Positions 50,666-60,099 are shown, counted from the stretch's first letter. The stretch: DNA of 64,000 bases from JBCFAY01 sp038562375 (GCA_038562375.1 JBCFAY010000015.1:1-64000); one strand, 5' to 3'. Translations and numbers: made by a program. Notes: generated by a model from the letters alone, not told the origin.

Positions 50666-50917
50666 AAAAAAACAGACGATAAAGAAGGATTTTGAAATAT
50701 AAAGTAGAATTAACATTTTATTCCTGCCGATTTTTATCGTTGGACAGGCTTTCTTAACATACGGCAAAGCGTTGCGGCGCGCGCAAGGCTGAAGAGCCCC
50801 GCCCCTAAAACTCATGTTTTTTCGAAAAATCTCGATAGTATTCCACATAGCGTGAATTTATAGAATATGATATGATGGCTTCACCGCTCAGCTTGGGAAT
50901 GAAAAGGAGAGGATGTC

Positions 50918-51211
50918 GTGGCACGGGGGACTAAGCGCAGATTGGCGATCCGCCGCCGCTTTTTGGTCTACGCCTTTGTGTTGGCGTTCGGACTCCTTGG
51001 AGCGGTCTATATCTCGCAAGAGAGCAAGCTCAACGGAATCCTCTCGGAACAGGAGACGTTGAGGCAGCAATCCCTTGCTCTTACGAACGAGGCGGATCGC
51101 ATCGAGCGCATGATCGAATACGCGAAGACGAAGGACTACGCACTCCAATATGCCCGCGAGAAGATCGGTTACATGCTTCCCGGCGACATTCGTTTTCATC
51201 TGGAGGATTGA
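50918..51211 (+). CDS. divIC: Septum formation initiator (DivIC/FtsB family)
   Basis: A 97-residue bitopic protein. Start GTG at 50918 with AGGAGAGG upstream. Basic tail, TM helix ~14-33, then a coiled coil (~35-70; SKLNGILSEQETLRQQSLALTNEADRIERMIEYAKT) and the YALQYAREKIGYMLPGDIRF end typical of FtsB/DivIC. It is part of the DivIB-DivIC-FtsL division complex. The position after yabPQ supports DivIC. About 250 bases without a gene separate it from yabQ. Confidence 0.92.
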   Translation: MARGTKRRLAIRRRFLVYAFVLAFGLLGAVYISQESKLNGILSEQETLRQQSLALTNEADRIERMIEYAKTKDYALQYAREKIGYMLPGDIRFHLED

Positions 51212-51243
51212 GCCTCCCGCGAACGCTTTTTTTTGTTTTATCC

Positions 51244-51282
51244 ACGCCGTATAAGAGATTCGCTCTTATCGGCGTTATTTTT
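51244..51282 (+). terminator. Terminator of divIC
   Basis: ACGCCGTATAAGAG pairs with CTCTTATCGGCGT (one bulge), followed by TATTTTTTG. Confidence 0.85.
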
Positions 51283-51302
51283 TGTAATTCTGGGTATATA
51301 AT
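51275..51302 (+). promoter_or_regulatory. Promoter of the Ppx/GppA gene
   Basis: TTATTT, 16 bp and TATAAT. The -35 overlaps the T-run of the divIC terminator. Confidence 0.5.
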
Positions 51303-51308
51303 ATGTAG

Positions 51309-51510
51309 TTCCGCTTGGATCAGAGGCTGCAACTTATTCCTCATCAAGCCGGGGCGTCGGATGCGTCCCGTCGGCCGCCGTACCGATGTTGCGGTACGGC
51401 ATAAGCGAATATGCAAGCGTCTACCCCTAATGCGTTTCGGGTTGATTTTTTGAACCCGCGTCGTTAGGGGATAAACTCTTCTCAACTTTCTTCCTGCCAG
51501 AGAGGTGAAT
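51309..51510 (+). ncRNA. Structured 200-base leader of the Ppx/GppA gene, unidentified
   Basis: Between promoter and start codon are GCCGTACC/GGTACGGC (perfect 8 bp, near 51377-51400) and a two-tier hairpin, CCCCTAA...TTAGGGG enclosing CGGGTT...AACCCG (near 51424-51470). I recognise no riboswitch class. Confidence 0.4.
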
Positions 51511-52395
51511 ATGGAAGCGGTCATTATCGACATCGGGAGCAATTCCATCCGATATCTGCGCGGCGAGGTGCGATCCGGATGCGTCTACACCCAAGAGCGC
51601 CTGCTTGAGACGACGCGGCTGGCCGCAAATATCGATCAAAGCGGCAGGCTATGCGAGGAAAGCATCCTCAGAAGCCTCGACGCGCTCGAATCGTTCACGC
51701 ATCGGGCGCGCCGAGCGGGCCTGTATATTTTCGCGTATGCGACCAGCGCCGTGCGCGACGCTCTCAACCGCAGGGAATTTCTCCTGCGCATCGGGGAGCG
51801 GGCGGGCATTGTCGTCGACGTGCTCTCGACGCGTCGGGAAGCGAACCTCGCCCTTTTGGGCGCGACATGCGGCCATGGCGGCCTTATCGATATCGGCGGC
51901 GGTTCCATCCAGATCGTCGATCGGCATCACGGCGTCAGCATACCTGCGGGCTGCGTGCGGCTGAAGGATTTCATCCTTGCAGAGGGCTTGGCGGAAGCGC
52001 CGCTGGAGGAACAGCGCCGTGCGGTTTCAGGCCGGGTCACGTCCCTTCTCGGGGACGCACGCTTTGACGAGCAGGAGGTTACGGGCGTCGGCGGCAGCAT
52101 AACGACGCTGATGGCGCTAAAGCTCGGGCTGACGGAATACCGTTCCGGCGCGGTGCAGGGTGAGCGGCTGTCGCTCGCGGCGCTCGGGGAGCTGCTCGCA
52201 TGGCTTTTTGCGCTGGGCGCGAAGCGGAGCGAACACCCGCTCTTAAAAGCCCGTCACGATGTGATCCTCTATGGGGGCATGGCCCTCGAAACGATCCTGA
52301 ACCGGCTTAAAATGGATTCCGTCCGCGTGAGCGACGCGGACGGTCTCGAAGGGTACCTGATTGAGCTCGAAGAGATTGAAAACTCATATCCGTAA
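51511..52395 (+). CDS. Ppx/GppA family phosphatase
   Basis: A 294-residue protein of the actin-like ASKHA fold. ATG 51511 is preceded by AGAGGTG. The two phosphate loops are IIDIGSNSIRYLRG (N-terminal) and GLIDIGGGSIQIV (~130), with the Glu/Ser region YATSAVRDALNR and GVGGSITTLMAL. It is close to the short Ppx/GppA form (about 300 residues, no HD-like C-terminal domain). Members remove phosphate from polyphosphate or from pppGpp; sequence alone does not decide which. Confidence 0.9.
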   Translation: MEAVIIDIGSNSIRYLRGEVRSGCVYTQERLLETTRLAANIDQSGRLCEESILRSLDALESFTHRARRAGLYIFAYATSAVRDALNRREFLLRIGERAGIVVDVLSTRREANLALLGATCGHGGLIDIGGGSIQIVDRHHGVSIPAGCVRLKDFILAEGLAEAPLEEQRRAVSGRVTSLLGDARFDEQEVTGVGGSITTLMALKLGLTEYRSGAVQGERLSLAALGELLAWLFALGAKRSEHPLLKARHDVILYGGMALETILNRLKMDSVRVSDADGLEGYLIELEEIENSYP

Positions 52396-52499
52396 GCGTT
52401 TTGCCGGGCTATGGGAATCCGAACGCTGCCCGACGCGGGCTCAAGTGCGCAAAACCGCCCGCGCCGCGAGAAAAACCGCGGCAAACGGGCCCCGTGCGC

Positions 52500-52529
52500 T
52501 TTACAAAACGAGCGGGACTTTGATATAAT
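52500..52529 (+). promoter_or_regulatory. Promoter of the T-box-ileS unit
   Basis: TTTACA, 18 bp and TATAAT. The start site is expected near 52536. Confidence 0.6.
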
Positions 52530-52535
52530 AAACGA

Positions 52536-52745
52536 CGATCGAATGTCGCGGTGGCGTTTTCGCTTTGGCGGGACGCATCGCCCTGCAAACGTCGGGCGGC
52601 GCCAAATAAGACACAGGCTCGGGCGCTCAAGTGCCCCGCGCCGCCTCATAAGCGCCGCGCGCGGCAAGTGAGTGGGCCAGCCTGGGTGGTATTGCGAAAG
52701 ATGCGTCTTTCGTCCCGAACAGGACGAAGGGCGTTTGTTTTTGGA
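52536..52745 (+). ncRNA. T-box leader of ileS
   Basis: The conserved T-box sequence appears as GGGTGGTATTGCG at about 52684-52696, followed by the terminator hairpin. The region before it (stem I, ~52536-52600, possible closing pair CGACG/CGTCG) is shorter than in classic T-boxes. ATC triplets occur on both sides of the putative stem; I cannot assign the specifier with certainty. Uncharged tRNA-Ile should favour the antiterminator and turn ileS on. Confidence 0.8.
52704..52740 (+). terminator. T-box attenuator terminator
   Basis: CGTCTTTCGTCC pairs with GGACGAAGGGCG (G-T pairs included), followed by TTTGTTTTT. Confidence 0.8.
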
Positions 52746-52767
52746 GAAGACCGGAAGGGGAGAAACT

Positions 52768-55700
52768 ATGTATAAAAAGGTGTCGACTTCGCTCGATTTC
52801 GTATCCCGCGAGAAGGAAACGCTCCGGTTCTGGAAAGAGAACCGGATATTCGAGAAGAGCATTGAGCAGAGCCGGGGAAGGGAACCGTACACGTTTTTCG
52901 ACGGGCCGCCGACCGCAAACGGCAAGCCGCACATCGGGCACATCCTGACCCGGTGCATCAAGGATATCGTTCCGCGCTACAAGACGATGAAGGGTTACGA
53001 CGTGCTCCGCAAGGCGGGGTGGGATACGCACGGCCTTCCGGTGGAACTCGAGGTCGAAAAGCAGCTCGGGCTCGACGGCAAGGAGCAGATCGAAGCCTAC
53101 GGCGTGGAGCCGTTCATCGCCAAATGCAAGGAATCCGTCTGGAAGTACAAAGGCGAGTGGGAGCAGATGAGCGACCGCGTCGGTTTCTGGGCGGACATGG
53201 AGAACCCCTACATCACCTATGAAAACGACTATATCGAGTCCGAGTGGTGGGCGCTGAAGACCATTTACGAAAAAGGACTCTTATACAAGGGCCACAAGAT
53301 CGTGCCTTACTGCCCGCGCTGCGGCACCGCGCTTTCCTCGCACGAGGTCGCGCAGGGCTATAAGGACGTGCATGAAACGTCGGCGACCTGCCGCTTCCGC
53401 TGCGCGGACGAGGATGCTTCCTACCTTGCGTGGACGACCACGCCCTGGACGCTCCCGTCCAACGTCTGCCTTTGCGTCAACGCGGACGTCAATTATTCCC
53501 GCGCCGAAAAGGACGGCGAGGTATTCATACTCGCGACGGAGCTTGTCCCGGAGGTTTTGGGCGAGGGCGCGAAGATCCTATCGAGTTTCCCGGGAAGCGA
53601 TTTGGTGGGCCGAAGCTACGAGCCGCTCTTTGAATGCACCGCCGCCGCCTGCGGCAAGAAAAAGGCGTTCTTCGTCGTCGCGGACGATTATGTGACAACG
53701 ACCGACGGCACGGGCATCGTCCACAACGCCCCGGCGTTCGGCGAGGACGACGCGCGCGTGTGCCGGGACAACGATCTGCCCTTCATCCAGCTTGTGGACA
53801 CCAAGGGCGATATGTGCGGCGGCACGCCCTGGGACGGCGTTTTCGTCAAGGAGGCGGACAAGCTCATCATCGAGGCGCTGCAGGAGAAGGGTCTGCTCTT
53901 TAGCGCGCCGGAATTCGAGCACAGCTATCCGTTCTGCTGGCGCTGCGACACGCCGCTGATCTATTACGCGCGCGAGAGCTGGTTCATTAAGATGACCGCC
54001 GTCAAGGACAAGCTGATCCGATTCAACCGCAGCGTTACTTGGATCCCCGAGACCATCAAGGAAGGCCGCATGGGCAACTTCCTCGAGAACGTCATCGACT
54101 GGGGCATCTCCCGCGAGCGCTACTGGGGCACGCCGCTGCCGGTCTGGATCTGCAAGGACTGCACTCACGTGCACGTCGTCGGCAGCCGCGAGGAGCTAAA
54201 GCGCATGGGGCGCGACGTGCCCGAGGATATCGAACTGCATAAGCCGTTCATCGACGCCGTGCAGGTCGTGTGCCCGAAATGCGGCGGCGACATGAAGCGC
54301 GAGCCCGTGGTGATCGACTGCTGGTTCGATTCGGGCGCGATGCCCTTCGCGCAGTGGCACTATCCGTTTGAGAACAAAGAGCAGTTCGAGCGGCGCTATC
54401 CCGCCGAGTTCATCAGCGAGGCGATCGACCAGACGCGCGGGTGGTTCTATACGCTTTTGGCGATCTCGACATGCCTCTTCGACGAGCCTTCCTTCAAAAA
54501 CTGCATCGTGCTCGGCCACGTGCAGGACAAGGAGGGCCGGAAGATGTCCAAGCACCTCGGCAACGTCGTCGACCCGTGGGCGGTGCTCGACCATCAGGGC
54601 GCGGACGCGGTGCGCTGGTATTTCTACACCGGTTCGATGCCGTGGCTGCCGAGCCGCTTCTACGACGAGGCCGTGAGCGAATCGCAGAGAAAGTTCATGG
54701 GCACGCTCTGGAACACCTACGCGTTCTATGTGCTCTACGCCGAGATCGATTCGTTCGACCCGACGAAAAACGAACTGGCGCCCGAGGAACTTTCCGTCAT
54801 GGACCGCTGGGTGCTCTCGCGCCTGAACACGCTGATCGGCAAGGTGGACTCCTACCTCGATCAGCTTCGCATCACCGAGGCGGGCCGCGAACTTCAGCGG
54901 TTTGTGGAGGATCTCTCCAACTGGTACGTGCGCCGCTGCCGCGAGCGGTACTGGGGCAAGCGCATGAGCAAGGATAAGCGCGCCGCGTTTATGACGCTCT
55001 ACACGGTGCTCGAACGGCTCGCGCGCCTCTGCGCGCCGTTTGTACCGTTCATGAGCGAGGAGATCTATCAGAACATCGTCCGAAGCGTCGACAAGAACGC
55101 GCCCGAAAGCGTGCATCTGTGCGAATACCCGGTCGCGGACGCGAGTATGGTCGATGCCGAGCTCGAGCGCAACATGGACGAGGTTCTAAGGCTCGTGGTG
55201 CTCGGCCGCAGCGCCCGCAACACGGCGAACATCAAGAACCGGCAGCCGATCGCGCGCATGTTCGTTCAGGGAGCGACGCTTCCAAAGCTGTTCGTGAGCA
55301 TTATCGAACAGGAGCTCAACGTCAAAGAGGTGAATTTTGTACAGGACGCGTCCGAGTTCATCTCCTACCGCGTCAAGCCGCAGCTTAAGACGCTCGGCCC
55401 GCGCTACGGCAAGAGCCTGCCCAAGATCAACGCATACCTCGCGGGCGAGGGCGTCGGCAACGCGGTCGTCGCCGCGCACAACAGGGGCGGGGATTATTGC
55501 TTCGAGCTCGAGGGCGTCACGGTAGAGCTTTCCAAGGACGACGTCCTGGTCGATACCGTGCAGCGGCAGGGCTTCGTGACCGAGAGCGACAACGACACGA
55601 GCGTGGTGCTCGACACGAACCTTACGCCGGAGCTGCTCGAGGAGGGCATGGTGCGCGAGATCGTGAGCAAGGTGCAGACCATGCGCAAGGAAGCGGGCTT

Positions 55701-55890
55701 CGAGGTGACCGACCATATCGCGCTCGGGAGCGAGGGCAACGACGTTATCGAGCAGCTCCTGCGCCGCTTCGGCGAATACATCGGCAAGGAGACCCTGTGC
55801 GACCGGTTTGACCCGTCCGCCAAGGGCGATTATGTCAAGGAATGGGACATCAACGGCGAAACGGCGACGTTCGCGGTGAGCAAGCTCTAA
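52768..55890 (+). CDS. ileS: Isoleucyl-tRNA synthetase
   Basis: A 1040-residue class Ia synthetase. Start at 52768 with GGAAGGGG upstream. HIGH motif PPTANGKPHIGHIL (~46-59). The editing domain (~190-390) contains LAWTTTPWTLPSN and GTGIVHNAPAFGEDD. WFDSGAMPFAQWHYP and KMSKS-type GRKMSKHLGN (~590) follow, then the anticodon-binding domain (~690-840) and a long C-terminal region. The length (over 1030) and lack of a clear C-terminal zinc finger suggest the eukaryote-like IleS2 type, which is often mupirocin-tolerant; that is inference from family knowledge. Confidence 0.97.
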   Translation: MYKKVSTSLDFVSREKETLRFWKENRIFEKSIEQSRGREPYTFFDGPPTANGKPHIGHILTRCIKDIVPRYKTMKGYDVLRKAGWDTHGLPVELEVEKQLGLDGKEQIEAYGVEPFIAKCKESVWKYKGEWEQMSDRVGFWADMENPYITYENDYIESEWWALKTIYEKGLLYKGHKIVPYCPRCGTALSSHEVAQGYKDVHETSATCRFRCADEDASYLAWTTTPWTLPSNVCLCVNADVNYSRAEKDGEVFILATELVPEVLGEGAKILSSFPGSDLVGRSYEPLFECTAAACGKKKAFFVVADDYVTTTDGTGIVHNAPAFGEDDARVCRDNDLPFIQLVDTKGDMCGGTPWDGVFVKEADKLIIEALQEKGLLFSAPEFEHSYPFCWRCDTPLIYYARESWFIKMTAVKDKLIRFNRSVTWIPETIKEGRMGNFLENVIDWGISRERYWGTPLPVWICKDCTHVHVVGSREELKRMGRDVPEDIELHKPFIDAVQVVCPKCGGDMKREPVVIDCWFDSGAMPFAQWHYPFENKEQFERRYPAEFISEAIDQTRGWFYTLLAISTCLFDEPSFKNCIVLGHVQDKEGRKMSKHLGNVVDPWAVLDHQGADAVRWYFYTGSMPWLPSRFYDEAVSESQRKFMGTLWNTYAFYVLYAEIDSFDPTKNELAPEELSVMDRWVLSRLNTLIGKVDSYLDQLRITEAGRELQRFVEDLSNWYVRRCRERYWGKRMSKDKRAAFMTLYTVLERLARLCAPFVPFMSEEIYQNIVRSVDKNAPESVHLCEYPVADASMVDAELERNMDEVLRLVVLGRSARNTANIKNRQPIARMFVQGATLPKLFVSIIEQELNVKEVNFVQDASEFISYRVKPQLKTLGPRYGKSLPKINAYLAGEGVGNAVVAAHNRGGDYCFELEGVTVELSKDDVLVDTVQRQGFVTESDNDTSVVLDTNLTPELLEEGMVREIVSKVQTMRKEAGFEVTDHIALGSEGNDVIEQLLRRFGEYIGKETLCDRFDPSAKGDYVKEWDINGETATFAVSKL

Positions 55891-55916
55891 ACCGCAGAAT
55901 TTGATATTTGGGAAAA

Positions 55917-55937
55917 TACGCGGCCGGTCGGCCGCGC
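55917..55937 (+). terminator. Hairpin after ileS
   Basis: GCGGCC/GGCCGC with flanking pairs around GGTC, about 30 bases after the stop. There is no T-run, so it is a weak candidate. Confidence 0.35.
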
Positions 55938-56005
55938 ATTCAGCTTTTGTCCGGGCGGCAAAAGATGTATAATCTATAGCAGCGCGAGTCAAAGGGGTGG
56001 ATTGT

Positions 56006-56569
56006 TTGGATCGCTATTTTGCTCTTGCAACATTGGCTTGTTTAATCCTTCTGGTGATGATGCGGACGATCCAGTTGAAAAAACTCGGCATTCGCGCCTT
56101 TTTGTTTGGGAAGATGGATAAAAAGGATTTCCTGATCCCTCCGTTTGTAATCCTATATATTTATATCTTGTTGGGAAGCTCGTTTCAATGGCCCGTGCTG
56201 GGAACACAACTGTATCGCTCCCAGGCGATGTCCATCATCGGCGTCGTATTTTGTTTGCTGGGACTCCTGTTTTTTGGTTACGCGCTGATCTCGTTCGGCA
56301 AAAGCTTTCGCGTCGGACTGGATGAAAACCATCCCGGGGAGCTTGTCACTTCCGGGGCGTTTGCGATCAGCCGGAATCCGATCTATGTCTCTTTTATCCT
56401 GGTTTTTATCGGCATCTTCTTCATTATTCCAAACTGGATCCTGCTTGTGTATGTACTTGCAGGCACCTGCCTTATTTACAGGCAGATTAAGCTCGAGGAA
56501 AAATCATTGCGCTCGATATACGGCGGCGCATATGAGGAATACTGCGGGAAAGTCCGAAGGTTTTTATAG
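56006..56569 (+). CDS. Isoprenylcysteine carboxyl methyltransferase-like membrane protein
   Basis: A 187-residue protein. I choose TTG at 56006, 6 bases after GGGGTGG; the GTG at 55997 lies inside that site. Four or five helices. The C-terminal pattern LVTSGAFAISRNPIYVSFILVF then RQIKLEEKSLRSIYGGAYEEYCGKVRRFL is the S-adenosylmethionine-binding part of the ICMT/PEMT-like family. Bacterial substrates are mostly unknown. The gene is less GC-rich than its neighbours, which may mean later acquisition. Confidence 0.85.
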   Translation: MDRYFALATLACLILLVMMRTIQLKKLGIRAFLFGKMDKKDFLIPPFVILYIYILLGSSFQWPVLGTQLYRSQAMSIIGVVFCLLGLLFFGYALISFGKSFRVGLDENHPGELVTSGAFAISRNPIYVSFILVFIGIFFIIPNWILLVYVLAGTCLIYRQIKLEEKSLRSIYGGAYEEYCGKVRRFL

Positions 56570-56621
56570 CGCCGGATAGGGATGGATGCGCCGCCGTCCG
56601 ACGCTATCGGAGACAGCAAAA

Positions 56622-56653
56622 ACAAGCCCTCGTTTTCAAAACGAGGGCTTTTC
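56622..56653. terminator. Bidirectional terminator between the ICMT-like gene and gatB
   Basis: AAGCCCTCGTTT pairs with AAACGAGGGCTT; A- and T-rich flanks on both sides. Confidence 0.85.
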
Positions 56654-56740
56654 GACCGCCGGCCGCGCCTTGCGATTTCGTCCTGCTTTTTGGAACGCGT
56701 CCGTTTCGGGCGGATTCGGCGCGCGCCTTGACGCGCGGCC

Positions 56741-58165
56741 TTATCCCCCGAGCAGCTCGAGCAGTATTTTGTTCACGAGCGCGGGGTTTGCTTTGCCGCG
56801 GCTCGCTTTCATGACCTGACCTACGAGCGAGGTAAGCGCCTTGACGTTGCCCTTCTTGTAGTCCGCGACCGCCTTCTCGCCGTTTGCGACGGCGGCGACG
56901 CATAATTCGCGCACCGCGCCCTCGTCGCTGATCTGGCCGAGCCCGTGTTCGGAGGCGAGTTTTGCGGGCGAGGCGTCCGGGTCGTCGAACATCAGCTCCA
57001 TGACCTTCGAGGCGGCCGAGCGGCTGATCGTGCCGTCCTCCACGAGCCGTATCAGCGCGTAGAGCGCGCGGCTGTCAAACGGGATCTCCTCGAGCGCCCG
57101 CTCGTTGCGGATGCGGCTCGCGTCGCTCATGATGAAATTGGCGGCGACCTTTGCTTGCGCTCCTGCGGCGATGGTCCCCTCAAAGAGCGCGGCGGTATGG
57201 GGCGTCGCGCACATCAGCGACGCGTCGTATTCGGAAAGACCGTATTCGCTCGCGTAGCGGTTCCTGCGTGCGCGGGGAAGCTCGACGAGCCGCTCGCGGA
57301 TCCGCCCGACCCACGCGTCGTCCGTCACGATGAAGGGGAGATCCGGCTCGGGGAAGTACAGGTAGTCGTTCGCGCCCTCCTTGGAGCGCATGGCGTAGGC
57401 CACGCCGCGCGCGTCGTCCCATCGAAGGGTGTCGCGCCGTATCGTTTCGCCCTTTTCGAGCAGGGCGATCTGGCGCTTGCTCTCAAACTCCACGGCGCGG
57501 TACACGGAGCGCAGGGAATTGATGTTCTTCATCTCGGTGCGCTCGCCGTATTCCGCCTGCCCAATGGGGCGGACGGAGACGTTGACGTCGCACCGGAGCG
57601 AGCCCTGCTCCATGCGGCAATCGGAAACGCCGAGGAACAGGAGGATCTCGCGAAGGGCCTCGACGAAGTCGCGCGCCTCCTCCGGGGAACGCATGTCCGG
57701 CTCGCTGACGATCTCCAAAAGGGGCACGCCGCAGCGGTTCAGGTCGACGAGGGTGCCGAGCATCGGGTCATGGATGAGCTTGCCCGCGTCCTCCTCGAAG
57801 TGGATGTGGTGAAGCCGGACCCGCTTCTCGCCCTCGGGCGTGTCGATGGCGACGAAGCCGCCGACGGATACGGGCATCTCGCTCTGGCTGGTCTGGAATC
57901 CCTTGGGAAGGTCGGGGTAGAAGTAGTGCTTGCGCTCAGAGCGCATCACGCGCGGGATCGCGCCGCCGGTCGCGAGGCCGACGAGCATGCCCGCTTCCAC
58001 CACGGCGATGTTCTGCACCGGGAGCATGCCCGGCATTCCCGAGCAGATCGGGCAAACCTGCGTGTTCTCCTCGGCGCCGAAGCGCGTCGAGCAGGAGCAG
58101 TAGATTTTACTTTGTGTGCAAAGCTCGCAGTGCACCTCGAGGCCGATGACGGTTTCGTAGCGCAT
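56741..58165 (-). CDS. gatB: Asp-tRNA(Asn)/Glu-tRNA(Gln) amidotransferase subunit B
   Basis: A 474-residue subunit that phosphorylates and amidates misacylated tRNA. Start at 58165 overlaps the gatA stop. YETVIGLEVHCELCTQSKIYCSC, GMPGMLPVQN, RKHYFYPDLPKGFQTSQ, EIVSEPDMRSPEEA and DVNVSVRP are the catalytic cradle, with zinc-type Cys pairs near the N-terminus. The C-terminal helical and YqeY-like tail domain binds tRNA. Its presence suggests glutaminyl- and/or asparaginyl-tRNA is made indirectly. Confidence 0.97.
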   Translation of the reverse strand: MRYETVIGLEVHCELCTQSKIYCSCSTRFGAEENTQVCPICSGMPGMLPVQNIAVVEAGMLVGLATGGAIPRVMRSERKHYFYPDLPKGFQTSQSEMPVSVGGFVAIDTPEGEKRVRLHHIHFEEDAGKLIHDPMLGTLVDLNRCGVPLLEIVSEPDMRSPEEARDFVEALREILLFLGVSDCRMEQGSLRCDVNVSVRPIGQAEYGERTEMKNINSLRSVYRAVEFESKRQIALLEKGETIRRDTLRWDDARGVAYAMRSKEGANDYLYFPEPDLPFIVTDDAWVGRIRERLVELPRARRNRYASEYGLSEYDASLMCATPHTAALFEGTIAAGAQAKVAANFIMSDASRIRNERALEEIPFDSRALYALIRLVEDGTISRSAASKVMELMFDDPDASPAKLASEHGLGQISDEGAVRELCVAAVANGEKAVADYKKGNVKALTSLVGQVMKASRGKANPALVNKILLELLGG

Positions 58166-59604
58166 CAGATCCGCCCCCTTTCGCATTCATAGGCGTAAGC
58201 GGCGCTTAAAAGCGTCGGCTCGTCCAACGGCTTCCCGATCAATTGCATGCCGATGGGCAGACCCTCCCGGCTCTTGCCGCAGGGGAGCGAAAGCGCGCAC
58301 AGCCCCGCGGCATTGACGGAGACCGTGCATACGTCCGAGGCGTAGACCTGTTCGGGCGACTGGTTTTTCCCAAGCTCCCAGGCGACGGACGGGGAAACAG
58401 GCGTTAAAAGCGCGTCGGCCTTCTCAAACGCGCGGTCGAAGTCCTGACGGATCAGCGTACGGGCCTTCTGCGCTTTTTTGTAATATGCGTCGTAATAGCC
58501 CGAGCTCAACACGTACGTGCCGAGAAGGATGCGGATCTTCACCTCGTTGCCGAAGCCTTCGCTGCGCGAGCGCAGGTAGAGCTCCATCGGGTCGCGCGCG
58601 GCTTTTGCGCGGTAGCCGAACTCCACGCCGTCGTAGCGGGCGAGGTTCGACGCCGCCTCCGCGGAGGAGACGATGTAGTACGCGGCGAGCGCGTATCCCA
58701 TCATCGGGAGCCCGCACTCGACGATTTCTGCGCCGAGCGATTCGTACCGTTTCGCGGCGGCGAGCACAAAGGAGCGCACCTCTTCGTCGATCGCGGGGCC
58801 GAAATATTCCTTGGGAAGTCCGATCCGAAGCCCCCTGATGTCGCGCCCGAGCGCGCCGGTATAATCGGGGTACGCGATGTCCATGCTGGTCGCGTCCCGG
58901 CGATCGTGCCCGGCGATGGCGTTCAGCACGAGCGCGCAATCGCGCACGTCCTTGGTGATCGGGCCGACCTGGTCGAGCGAGGATGCGAACGCGATCACGC
59001 CGAAGCGCGATACCGTGCCGTACGTGGGCCGAAGCCCGACCACGCCGCAATGCGAGGCGGGCTGACGGATGGAGCCGCCGGTGTCCGTGCCGATGGAAAA
59101 CACCGCTTCGCCGGCTGCGACCGCGGCGGCGCTTCCGCCGGACGAACCCCCGGGAATGCGGGAAAGATCGTGCGGGTTGCGCACCGGGCCGAACGCGGAA
59201 TGCTCGTTGGCCGAACCCATCGCAAACTCGTCGAGATTGGTCTTGCCGAGCATGATTGCGCCGTTTTTTTCGAGCTGCTCGTACACGTGCGCGCTGTAGG
59301 GCGGCACGAAGGAGCCGAGCATCTTCGACGCGGCGGTGGTGCGGATGCCCTTAGTGCAAAGAAGATCCTTCAAACCGTAGGGGATGCCCGCAAGGGGGGG
59401 AAGGACCTCGCCGGAGGCGCGCCGCGCGTCGATTTCGCGCGCTTTTTTTAGCGCCTGCTCGCCCGTCACGGTGATATAGGCGTTGATCTTAGGGTCCGTC
59501 TCCGCGATGCGATCGAGGTACGAACGGGTAAGCTCCTCGCTTGAAAGCTCCTTTTGTTCGAGCTTTTGCCAAAGCGCGAAGGCGGTTTCGTCAAAGATGC
59601 CCAT
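58165..59604 (-). CDS. gatA: Asp-tRNA(Asn)/Glu-tRNA(Gln) amidotransferase subunit A
   Basis: A 479-residue amidase-signature glutaminase. The triad is Lys in GLKDLLCTKG (~75), cis-Ser and nucleophile Ser in IPGGSSGGSAAAVAAG and GTDTGGSIRQPAS (~150-175). It releases ammonia from glutamine for GatB. RBS GGGGGCGG. It is 9 bases after gatC and overlaps gatB by one base. Confidence 0.97.
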   Translation of the reverse strand: MGIFDETAFALWQKLEQKELSSEELTRSYLDRIAETDPKINAYITVTGEQALKKAREIDARRASGEVLPPLAGIPYGLKDLLCTKGIRTTAASKMLGSFVPPYSAHVYEQLEKNGAIMLGKTNLDEFAMGSANEHSAFGPVRNPHDLSRIPGGSSGGSAAAVAAGEAVFSIGTDTGGSIRQPASHCGVVGLRPTYGTVSRFGVIAFASSLDQVGPITKDVRDCALVLNAIAGHDRRDATSMDIAYPDYTGALGRDIRGLRIGLPKEYFGPAIDEEVRSFVLAAAKRYESLGAEIVECGLPMMGYALAAYYIVSSAEAASNLARYDGVEFGYRAKAARDPMELYLRSRSEGFGNEVKIRILLGTYVLSSGYYDAYYKKAQKARTLIRQDFDRAFEKADALLTPVSPSVAWELGKNQSPEQVYASDVCTVSVNAAGLCALSLPCGKSREGLPIGMQLIGKPLDEPTLLSAAYAYECERGRI

Positions 59605-59613
59605 ATCCGCCCC

Positions 59614-59901
59614 CTATTCCACCACCTGCGGCACGAGAAAAGTCTTCTCGTCCCGTCCGGCGGAATTTTCAAGGATCGTTTCACGCTCGAAGGAGGGCTT
59701 GCACACATCCTCGCGGAATACGTTCGTTACGCTGATTGCGTGCGTGGTGGGCTCGACGCCCTCGGTATCAAGTTCCCGGAGCTTGTCCGCCATAGAGACC
59801 ACGCCCGAAAGTTCGCGGCTCAGGCGGGCGATGTCGGCCTCGGAAAGCTCGATGCGCGCCAAATGCCCCACATGGCGCACAACCTCCTCGGATACTCTCA
59901 T
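59614..59901 (-). CDS. gatC: Asp-tRNA(Asn)/Glu-tRNA(Gln) amidotransferase subunit C
   Basis: A 95-residue subunit that holds GatA and GatB together. Start MRVSEEVVRHVGHLARIELSE at 59901 with GAGGTGA upstream. LDTEGVEPTTHAI and the C-terminal LVPQVVE are family hallmarks. First gene of gatCAB. Confidence 0.96.
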   Translation of the reverse strand: MRVSEEVVRHVGHLARIELSEADIARLSRELSGVVSMADKLRELDTEGVEPTTHAISVTNVFREDVCKPSFERETILENSAGRDEKTFLVPQVVE

Positions 59902-59938
59902 GCGATCACCTCTTCGGTCAAAATAAAAAATCATTTTC

Positions 59939-59967
59939 ATCATACAACAAGCGCGGCTTAAGGGCAA
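59939..59967 (-). promoter_or_regulatory. Promoter of gatCAB
   Basis: On the minus strand TTGCCC, 17 bp and TATGAT, about 40 bases before gatC. Confidence 0.6.
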
Positions 59968-60099
59968 GAAAAACGCCCGGTTTCCGCGGCAAAACCGCGT
60001 GGCGCAGAGGAATGACCGCGTCGCTCGGGTTGCTTTACCTTCGCGATGGAATGCGGTAAAATAGTAGGCGAAAAAACAGACGGATTAGAGGCGACTGAA

